DNA of 11,293 nucleotides from Deltaproteobacteria bacterium (GTDB taxonomy: Bacteria > Desulfobacterota > Desulfobacteria > Desulfobacterales > SG8-13), in NCBI GenBank assembly GCA_024639205.1, contig JAHEIV010000016.1, positions 1-11,293 on the forward strand, written 5' to 3'. The notes beneath the pieces are model-generated. The model saw only the letters and a program-made list of their open reading frames with translations, made no database searches and was not told where the DNA came from. The translations under genes and the position numbers were made by a program. Positions 6,060 to 11,293 of the stretch are shown here, piece by piece. Each line of letters starts with the position of its first letter. The stretch's first letter is position 1.

Positions 6060-7436
6060 TTACATGCTTTTGAGCTCTTGCGGCTTCGGGTATTTCTCCA
6101 GCAGGGCGATGGTGTCGTCAAACTCGTGCTCGCCGACCGGGTAGTCGGTCAGCTCACCGGCAAAATACTTGTCGTAGGACCCCAGATCGATCAGTCCGTG
6201 TCCGCTCCAGTTAAACAGGATTACCTTCTCCTTGCCTTCTTCCTTGGCCCGCAGGGCCTCTTGCACCACGGCGGCGATAGCGTGGTTTGTCTCAGGCGCT
6301 GCTATGATTCCTTCTGTTTTGGAAGCCAACACACCGGCCTCGAAGGCTGCCAGCTGGTTTACGGACCTGGCTTCGATGATGCCTTCTGCGACCAGCTGGC
6401 TGACCGATGGCGCCATTCCATGATATCGCAATCCGCCGGCGTGAATCGGCGGCGGCACAAACGTGTGCCCCAGGCTGTGCATGGGCAGCAGTGGTGTGTA
6501 GCCGGCATTGTCGCCGTGATCGTAAGCGAACGGGGCTTTGGTCAGCGTGGGGCAGGCGGCCGGCTCTACCGGATAAATCGCCACTTCTTTTCCGTTGATT
6601 TTATCGTGCACAAACGGGTAAGCCAGGCCGGCGAAGTTGCTGCCGCCGCCGGCGCAGCCGATGATCACATCCGGGTACTCACCGATTTTCTCAAACTGTT
6701 TTTTGGCCTCCAAACCGATGATGGTCTGATGCAATATCACGTGATTGAGCACGCTGCCGAGCGAATAACGGGTTTTGCCGGATGTGTCGCTCACCGCCGA
6801 TTCCACGGCCTCGCTGATGGCAATACCGAGGCTGCCGGGAGTGTCGGGATCCTTTTCCAGGACTTCCTGGCCGGCCTTGGTGTCCATGCTGGGGCTGGGT
6901 ACGCACTCCGCCCCCCAGGCCTTCATCATCGACTTGCGATACGGTTTCTGGTCAAAACTCACCCGGACCATAAACACCTTGCAGTGCAACCCGAATTGCG
7001 CGCAGGCAAACGCCAGGGCACTGCCCCACTGACCGGCCCCGGTTTCGGTGACCAGCCGCTGGATACCAAATTCCTTGTTGTAATATGCCTGGGCAACTGC
7101 CGTGTTCGGCTTGTGACTGCCCGGCGGGCTGACCCCTTCATATTTGTAATAAATTTTTGCCGGGGTACCCAGGGCTTTTTCCAGTTCCAGCGCCCGTACC
7201 AGCGGCGAGGGCCGCCAGATCCGATAGACGCCCAATACCTCTTCGGGGATGTCGAACCATCTTTGGGGACTGACTTCCTGTTCGAGCATGTTCATCGGAA
7301 AAACCGGTGCAAGCTGATCCGGGGTCACCGGGTTACCGTCGGGGCCCAGCGGCGGATTCATTTTGATGTCGGCCAAAATGTTGTACCACTGCCGGGGCAT
7401 TTCATCTTCCGTGAGCAGAATCTTTTTCGTCTCCAT
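6060..7436 (-). CDS. trpB: Tryptophan synthase beta-like protein, TrpB2 type
   Basis: A 458-aa pyridoxal-phosphate enzyme of the TrpB2 subfamily, longer than canonical TrpB (about 400 aa) because of its N-terminal extension. K109 in GSHKPNTA is the expected Schiff-base lysine, ETGAGQWG (131-138) is the substrate carboxylate/indole region with the Trp typical of TrpB2, and GGGSN (263-267) binds the cofactor phosphate. TrpB2 proteins condense indole with serine to give tryptophan and often work without TrpA; some use other serine-like donors. No trpA or other trp gene is nearby, which fits a stand-alone salvage or alternative role. The start is ATG 7436 with AAGGAGGA 5 nt upstream. A promoter lies about 130 nt before the start. 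Family assignment is secure; the in vivo reaction is inferred. Confidence 0.95.
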   Translation of the reverse strand: METKKILLTEDEMPRQWYNILADIKMNPPLGPDGNPVTPDQLAPVFPMNMLEQEVSPQRWFDIPEEVLGVYRIWRPSPLVRALELEKALGTPAKIYYKYEGVSPPGSHKPNTAVAQAYYNKEFGIQRLVTETGAGQWGSALAFACAQFGLHCKVFMVRVSFDQKPYRKSMMKAWGAECVPSPSMDTKAGQEVLEKDPDTPGSLGIAISEAVESAVSDTSGKTRYSLGSVLNHVILHQTIIGLEAKKQFEKIGEYPDVIIGCAGGGSNFAGLAYPFVHDKINGKEVAIYPVEPAACPTLTKAPFAYDHGDNAGYTPLLPMHSLGHTFVPPPIHAGGLRYHGMAPSVSQLVAEGIIEARSVNQLAAFEAGVLASKTEGIIAAPETNHAIAAVVQEALRAKEEGKEKVILFNWSGHGLIDLGSYDKYFAGELTDYPVGEHEFDDTIALLEKYPKPQELKSM

Positions 7437-7564
7437 ACGTTCCTCCTTGCGGTGATTTCAATCTCGATGACCGGTGCCCTCTTGAGATACACCGATGACG
7501 GCACCCCCCCCCTTGCAATCTATCTCAATTATCTGAAAACAGGTCGCTTTTTACGTGAATGTTC

Positions 7565-7593
7565 CTTTTAGGCTCTCAAGGGCTTTTAGTCAA
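7565..7593 (-). promoter_or_regulatory. Candidate sigma-70 promoter of trpB2
   Basis: On the minus strand TTGACT (7593..7588, 5/6), a 17-bp spacer and TAAAAG (7570..7565, 4/6). Transcription would start near 7558, giving a leader of about 120 nt. The leader contains a run of nine C on the plus strand (7504-7512, G9 in the RNA) and a GGTGCC/GGCACC inverted repeat on either side of a 21-nt loop. The remainder of the gap to the RHH gene stop (7594-7684) shows nothing I can assign. Confidence 0.5.
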
Positions 7594-7684
7594 GCACATT
7601 TCGCCGGAACGCTGCATTCTGATGATCGCACGGTTGCTGGTGAGGCGCTCGAGGAAGAACCGGGGGGATGCGCGGGGATCGAAC

Positions 7685-8005
7685 CTACAATGGACGATCA
7701 AAAACGGCCAGGATCCGGCTGTCGCCGCCCCGGTCGATATCATCCAGGGCATAGTCGAGCACTGCTTCGAGAAGCGCGGACTTGTTCCCGACCGCTTTGC
7801 CTTGCATCTTCAGTTCATAGAACTTGCGGTTGAAGCGCTCAAGGACCCGACGGGACAGGTAAAAACCGACCTTTTGTTTTGCACCGGCAGCGGATGCACC
7901 GGCCTGCTGACGCCGGTTTACCCGATCCGATCCGGTTGCCGCCGCCATCGGGTCGATGGAACGCTCCTCGAAAAAATCGTGCGAATCACTCCTGTTTTTG
8001 GCCAT
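7685..8005 (-). CDS. Ribbon-helix-helix DNA-binding protein, probable ParA partner
   Basis: A 106-aa protein. The C-terminal half has the ribbon-helix-helix plan: a short beta strand (KVGFYLS, 45-51), helix A (about 52-67) and helix B after a GNKS turn (about 73-90). The first 42 residues are polar, basic and low-complexity, like the flexible tails of RHH partition proteins (ParG, omega) that stimulate ParA ATPase. The gene overlaps the 3' end of parA by 20 nt; its start ATG 8005 has GGAGG 10 nt upstream, inside parA. In type Ib partition systems the RHH protein binds repeats upstream of parA, acting as both centromere-binding protein and repressor; the same is inferred here. A simple CopG-like regulator is the alternative. 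Confidence 0.7.
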   Translation of the reverse strand: MAKNRSDSHDFFEERSIDPMAAATGSDRVNRRQQAGASAAGAKQKVGFYLSRRVLERFNRKFYELKMQGKAVGNKSALLEAVLDYALDDIDRGGDSRILAVFDRPL

Positions 8006-8762
8006 CTTCGCTTACCCTCCGGATCAGTTTGAGATAATCCTGTGCGCTGCCGGCACTGGGCCGGTATTCAAAAATGGTCTTGCCCCGAACCGGGGCTTCC
8101 GACAGCCTTACGTTGTAACGTATCGGATCGCAAATTTGCCTGCGGAATAGCCGTGAGAGCTGATGTAGAATTTCAAAGCTGTGCTTGGTGCGCTGATCGT
8201 GCATCGTCGGCACGATATATTTTAGCTGCAGATCGCGGTTGAGGCGTTGGGCGGACATCAGGTAGCCAAAAAAGGTTTTCAACCCCTCCAGGGCCGGCCC
8301 CTGGAGGGCGACCGGGCAGATGACTTCCTCCACCGCCATCAAAATGTTGACGCTGAGCAAATCCCAGCCCGGCGCACAGTCAAAAATCAGGTAGTCGAGA
8401 GCCCCCCCTTTAGGGACCAGGGCGTCGGCCAGAACACAGTGGCGGGTGTCGCGCGGTTGCTCCCCCAGCCAATTTTTCAACTCCACCAGTTTGATCCCAC
8501 CGGACAGCAACCACATGTGGTTTCGACACGGATAAAGGGTTTCTTTTCTGGTCACCGGCCGGCTTTGTGAATCGTTTCCGGTGACGAATTCGTACAACCC
8601 GAACGTTGGTTTGACGCCCAGAAAGCGTGCCGCCTGTCCCTGGGTGTCCCCATCGACAAGCAGTACGTTTCGCCCCTGCCTGGCCAGACCGTGTGCCAGG
8701 CTCACGGCGGTCGTTGTTTTCCCGACTCCACCCTTGGCCATGGCGACGGCGATTTTCCGCAT
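7986..8762 (-). CDS. parA: ParA/Soj-family ATPase (small, type Ib-like)
   Basis: A 258-aa P-loop ATPase of the ParA/MinD group. The deviant Walker A motif KGGVGKTT lies at 10-17 with the signature lysine K10, the A' motif DGDTQGQA at 37-44, and Walker B-like LIFDCAPG near 120. Translation begins at the P-loop domain with no N-terminal helix-turn-helix, as in small type Ib ParA proteins; a Soj-like chromosomal protein or an orphan cargo-positioning ATPase is possible too. The partner downstream is RHH rather than ParB-like, which supports type Ib. ATG 8762 was chosen for GGAGG 4 nt upstream over a TTG at 8780. Flanking genes (trpB2, yvcK) look chromosomal, so the locus may be an integrated or repurposed partition module. 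Confidence 0.92.
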   Translation of the reverse strand: MRKIAVAMAKGGVGKTTTAVSLAHGLARQGRNVLLVDGDTQGQAARFLGVKPTFGLYEFVTGNDSQSRPVTRKETLYPCRNHMWLLSGGIKLVELKNWLGEQPRDTRHCVLADALVPKGGALDYLIFDCAPGWDLLSVNILMAVEEVICPVALQGPALEGLKTFFGYLMSAQRLNRDLQLKYIVPTMHDQRTKHSFEILHQLSRLFRRQICDPIRYNVRLSEAPVRGKTIFEYRPSAGSAQDYLKLIRRVSEDGQKQE

Positions 8763-8791
8763 TTTTCCTCCGATCGACAACCGACTCTTAT

Positions 8792-8836
8792 ATTCTTCTA
8801 TTCGTACTTTCTAACATTCTTCTATTCATAAATCAA
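8792..8836 (-). promoter_or_regulatory. parA promoter region with 12-bp direct repeats
   Basis: ATTCTTCTATTC occurs exactly at 8792-8803 and 8816-8827, 24 bp apart, with a looser related unit between them. On the minus strand TAGAA recurs in all three units. A sigma-70 promoter overlaps: TTGATT (8836..8831), a 17-bp spacer that includes one repeat, and TAGAAA (8813..8808); TATAAG (8793..8788) is an alternative -10. This arrangement fits an operator/centromere for the RHH protein. Repeats are seen directly; binding is inferred. Confidence 0.55.
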
Positions 8837-8978
8837 CCTTTTTTTATAGACCTTCCCATGCAGAAATCAAATTGTCCGATCGCTCGATCCATCGGTTATG
8901 GCTTGACTTTTCAGCCGGTTCGACGCATTTTGGTGGTCAAAGAAAATAAAGAGGCGATTTCTACCAAGGAGCAAACCA

Positions 8979-9329
8979 ATGCTGTCATTGGAAGAGTTAA
9001 AAAAGGAGCGCGAACTCATCGACCAGGTCAACTGGGAGATGACCCCGGAAGAAGCCGTGCGGCTCTATCTGGAGTGGGGCAACAACTGGGCCCGGGGGGA
9101 CGGATACGTCATCCGTTCCGCAGACGATTACAGCCACTACTTTGTCGTCAACTGCTGGTCAAAGCCGTATTATATTTACCTGATCCGCCGCAACTCTGAA
9201 GAAGCCGTGGAGCTGGCCCGGTTCGAACTACCGGAACGGTACGAAAAGCCGGTCTGTGAGCTCAAGGGTGTCTATGCCCTGGAAGACGACGTGAAACAGT
9301 GGTTGCAGAAAGAACTGCAGGTCGACTAG
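8979..9329 (+). CDS. Short conserved protein, DVU0772-like family
   Basis: A 116-aa soluble protein with no signal peptide or membrane segment. The N-terminus is helical and acidic (LEELKKERELIDQVNWEMTPEEA read as successive helices). The centre is rich in aromatic residues (YLEWGNNWA, YSHYFVVNCW, YYIYLIRRNSEEAVELA) and the C-terminus is again helical. I recall this pattern as a family named after Desulfovibrio DVU0772, found in sulfate reducers, with no known function; that recollection is not checked. AAGGAG lies 8 nt before ATG 8979. yvcK follows after 31 nt on the same strand, so they probably share a transcript. A TTGACT at 8903-8908 could be a -35, but no good -10 accompanies it. Confidence 0.8.
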   Translation: MLSLEELKKERELIDQVNWEMTPEEAVRLYLEWGNNWARGDGYVIRSADDYSHYFVVNCWSKPYYIYLIRRNSEEAVELARFELPERYEKPVCELKGVYALEDDVKQWLQKELQVD

Positions 9330-9336
9330 TAGCGGC

Positions 9337-9350
9337 TCTCCCGTGGGAGA
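9337..9350 (+). promoter_or_regulatory. Small hairpin overlapping the yvcK ribosome-binding site
   Basis: TCTCCC-GT-GGGAGA is a perfect inverted repeat (five pairs around a CGTG loop). Its 3' arm contains GGGAG (9345-9349), the best Shine-Dalgarno available to the TTG start at 9361, 11 nt away. It could damp yvcK translation. It is short and may be chance. Confidence 0.35.
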
Positions 9351-9360
9351 CGGATGACCA

Positions 9361-10359
9361 TTGGAATTTATTAAAAAGTTCTTCAACAAAAAGATAGTCA
9401 CCATCGGCGGCGGCAGCGGTCAGTACGCCCTGCTGTCCGGCCTCAGAGAAGTCGAACAAATAGACATTGCCGCAGTGGTCTCCATGGCCGACAGCGGCGG
9501 CAGCACCGGTCGGCTCCGCGATGAGCTCGGCATTTTGCCGCCCGGCGACGTGCTCAAATGCATCCTGGCACTTTCGCCCCACCGCGACATGGCGCGCTCC
9601 ATTTTCCTAAAGCGATTCACGGGGGACCGCCGGCTGCGCGGGCACAACTCCGGCAACATGCTGCTGACCATGCTCTCGCGCTATACCGGCAGTTTCCCGT
9701 CCGGTATTCATGCCCTGGCAGAAATTTTGGACGTACGCGGAAAAATTCTGCCGGTTACCATCGACAAGGCAACGCTGGTTGCCGAGCTGACGGACGGATC
9801 CCGAATTTACGGCGAGACCGCCATCGACATCCCCCGGGGAAATCAGCGCGAAAAGATACGGGACGTGTTTCTGGTACCCCACCACAGCGACGCCATCAGT
9901 GTCTATCCGCCGGTCATTGAGGAAATCCGCGGTGCCCACGGTATCATCATCGGTCCCGGGGATCTGTTCACCAGCATTATCCCCAGCCTGATCGTGCCCG
10001 GCGTCAAAGAGGCGCTGCAGAAAACCCGCGCCAAGCTCCTGTATGTGATCAATATCATGACCAAGTTCGGCGAGACGCATCAATTTTCGGGCAGAGATTT
10101 CGTCGCCAAGCTGGAAGAGTCGATCGATCGAAAGCTGGACGGCGTCGTCTACAATAGCGTGAAACCCTCCGAGGACTTGCTGGCACGTTACGGTGATCAA
10201 AAGGCACAGTTCGTTCAAATCGACAACAGCGACGGCTGGTGGGAAGACCGCCGCCTTTACGCCGCCGATCTGCTGGAAACATCCGGCGGTATCGTGCGGC
10301 ACCATCCCGGAAAACTGGCCGAGATCATCCGCAGTATCGTTTTTGAGAATTCGGCGTAA
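9361..10359 (+). CDS. yvcK: YvcK/CofD-like protein (gluconeogenesis factor family)
   Basis: A 332-aa cytoplasmic protein of the YvcK/UPF0052 family, related to the CofD phospholactate transferase fold. Signatures are the N-terminal GGGSG (16-20), ADSGGSTGRLR (43-53), HNSGNMLL (95-102), and GPGDLFTSIIPSLIVPG near 200-216. In Bacillus and mycobacteria the family binds UDP-sugars and links central carbon metabolism to cell-wall synthesis and shape; an enzymatic reaction is not established. The length is normal for the family. The start is TTG 9361, the most upstream start in frame; the upstream Shine-Dalgarno is weak (GGGAG at 11 nt, or GGA at 6 nt) and partly within a hairpin. It lies downstream of the DVU0772-like gene. 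No rapZ or whiA neighbour is present. Confidence 0.92.
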   Translation: MEFIKKFFNKKIVTIGGGSGQYALLSGLREVEQIDIAAVVSMADSGGSTGRLRDELGILPPGDVLKCILALSPHRDMARSIFLKRFTGDRRLRGHNSGNMLLTMLSRYTGSFPSGIHALAEILDVRGKILPVTIDKATLVAELTDGSRIYGETAIDIPRGNQREKIRDVFLVPHHSDAISVYPPVIEEIRGAHGIIIGPGDLFTSIIPSLIVPGVKEALQKTRAKLLYVINIMTKFGETHQFSGRDFVAKLEESIDRKLDGVVYNSVKPSEDLLARYGDQKAQFVQIDNSDGWWEDRRLYAADLLETSGGIVRHHPGKLAEIIRSIVFENSA

Positions 10360-10548
10360 GGTTCACCCGCTCCCTGCCCTATCAGCAGTATCAACGGGAT
10401 TTCTGATTCCTCATTTGCGTTGCTGGCAGTATATTTTGCCGATATCGCCCTGGCCGGTTGCCGTTGACGGTGTTGACACACTTTCCCCGGTGAATTACGT
10501 CTCGTAAGCATCGATAGGCGAGCAAGTTCAAGCCAATTGATGTGAAAA

Positions 10549-10989
10549 ATGGCCAATTTCCTAGTTTTTCCTTCCCGACCGAAGCTGTTCATCACCACGG
10601 CCGCGGTCATCAATTTGGCGGTCTATCACCTGCATTGGGTGCACCGCATCCGGCGATATCCGATGACCACCTCATTGGATATCATCAGCCATGTGGGCCG
10701 CAAACGGGTGGTAAGCGACATGAACGAAAAGCGCGACATCATGGCGGTGAAAACCATGCGCAACCTGGCGATGGCGGCCGGCTTTCTGGCGTCCACCACC
10801 GTTCTGGTCAATCTCGGTCTGTTGGGCACAGCATTCCGGCCGGGCGTTCACAGCGAAATTTCTCACACCTTGAACCTGTCAGGAGAGCCGATCGACACCG
10901 ACCCGCATTATTCAGCCGGCAATGTCGAAAAAGACGATATAAAGTACGTTTATTTTCAAACTCTCTATTGGCTTGGAGTACGCAAATGA
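10549..10989 (+). CDS. DUF599-family membrane protein, C-terminally truncated
   Basis: A 146-aa protein matching the N-terminal half of the DUF599 family as I recall it: a first membrane segment with the YHLHW type motif (about 13-30), RRYPMTT, then a conserved soluble stretch with DIMAVKTMRNLAMAAGFLAS and a second hydrophobic segment STTVLVNLGLLGTAF (about 80-98). Full-length relatives are about 220-240 aa and continue with a membrane segment and an AFFxFtxxxRxYN motif; here the chain instead ends IKYVYFQTLYWLGVRK. The stop overlaps the start of the MscS-type gene (ATGA). No strong Shine-Dalgarno precedes the ATG. Upstream (10360-10548) a TTGACA at 10473 lacks a good -10. It may be a functional short form or a decayed gene; I see no second fragment in other frames. 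Confidence 0.6.
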   Translation: MANFLVFPSRPKLFITTAAVINLAVYHLHWVHRIRRYPMTTSLDIISHVGRKRVVSDMNEKRDIMAVKTMRNLAMAAGFLASTTVLVNLGLLGTAFRPGVHSEISHTLNLSGEPIDTDPHYSAGNVEKDDIKYVYFQTLYWLGVRK

Positions 10990-11293
10990 TTTTTTGGACG
11001 GCTATAAAAAGTCCTTCCCGGATTTTCCTTATTATCGCGATCGCAATCGGCGCGCATCTTTTAGTCCTTGCGGTTAGAATGCTGGGCAAGCGCCTGATGA
11101 AGGCCATGCCAAAGCCAGTATTCGCCAAAGGCCGCTCCATTATCAGCCTGCTGACGAGCGCGCTTATCTTTTTTCTCTATTTCGGAGCCATCGGTTTGAT
11201 ACTAAAGGAACTTGGCATCTCTTTGACCGCCTACTTGGCGAGTGCATCGGTAATGGGATTGGCCATCGGGTTTGGCTCACAGGGATTGGTTCA
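10986..11293 (+). CDS. MscS-family mechanosensitive channel, 5' part
   Basis: An open frame from ATG 10986 that continues past the right edge (102 codons seen). The product has two hydrophobic segments (about 13-32 and 51-75) and then the pore-lining TM3 signature of MscS, AYLASASVMGLAIGFGSQGLV (read as AYLASASV then MGLAIGFGSQGLV), with the characteristic glycine/alanine packing and GFGSQ. MscS channels open under membrane tension and release solutes during hypo-osmotic shock. GGAG 7 nt before the ATG lies inside the DUF599 reading frame, and the ATGA overlap with that gene's stop implies coupled translation. The cytoplasmic vestibule domain would lie outside the window. Confidence 0.88.
   Translation, partial: MIFWTAIKSPSRIFLIIAIAIGAHLLVLAVRMLGKRLMKAMPKPVFAKGRSIISLLTSALIFFLYFGAIGLILKELGISLTAYLASASVMGLAIGFGSQGLV

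Noticed and set aside
6015..7571. A 518-codon plus-strand open frame opposite trpB2
   Set aside because: It is antisense to a clear TrpB2 gene with intact catalytic motifs. Its translation shows no recognisable domain and arises from codon bias in the real gene.
7670..7690. GGTTCGATCCC on the minus strand, like a tRNA T-arm
   Set aside because: The T-stem would contain a mismatch, no acceptor end or CCA follows, and the upstream sequence is the 3' end of the RHH coding frame, so there is no room for a tRNA.
1..11293. CRISPR arrays, transposases, phage genes or defence systems
   Set aside because: No regularly spaced repeats and no translated frame with a recognisable mobile-element or defence domain; the only iterated sequences are the short repeats upstream of parA and aapJ.

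Overview
The window is a stretch of bacterial chromosome of moderately high GC. Gene content suggests a sulfate-reducing-type Desulfobacterota (Desulfobacterales or Desulfosarcina-like). The clues are an Aap-type amino acid uptake system, a TrpB2-type tryptophan synthase, a short conserved protein resembling the family I recall as DVU0772, a small CPRLGG-type cysteine-rich protein, and PilZ and PHP proteins. This placement is inferred from family content; no rRNA marker is present.

Layout. (1) 61-2344, minus strand: aapJ (periplasmic binding protein) then aapQ (permease) of a general L-amino acid ABC transporter. A hairpin separates them and the aapJ leader is structured. The remaining subunits would lie beyond the left edge. 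(2) 2691-3296, plus: a PilZ (c-di-GMP receptor) gene behind a promoter with both sigma-70 hexamers at consensus. (3) 3335-4249, minus: a PHP-domain metal-dependent phosphoesterase, divergent from (4) 4549-4992, plus: a PerR-like Fur-family regulator whose promoter overlaps an inverted repeat. (5) 5012-5997, minus: a cysteine-rich small protein translationally coupled to a transglutaminase-like protein. (6) 6060-7436, minus: TrpB2, with a hairpin after it and a leader containing a C9 tract. (7) 7685-8762, minus: a small ParA ATPase and an overlapping ribbon-helix-helix partner, with 12-bp direct repeats in the upstream promoter region, like a type Ib partition locus. (8) 8979-10359, plus: a short conserved protein and YvcK/CofD-like. 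(9) 10549-11293, plus: a DUF599 membrane protein cut short in mid-family, overlapping by ATGA an MscS-type channel gene that runs off the right edge.

Most of the window is ordinary housekeeping and regulatory sequence. I see no transposase, CRISPR array, tRNA, rRNA or prophage gene. The items most worth a second look are the ParA/RHH locus with its upstream repeats, the Shine-Dalgarno/anti-Shine-Dalgarno hairpin between aapJ and aapQ, the repeated and folded aapJ leader, and the DUF599-MscS junction. Five of the thirteen gene starts appear to be GTG or TTG, each chosen from Shine-Dalgarno spacing or stop/start overlap, so start positions should be treated as predictions.
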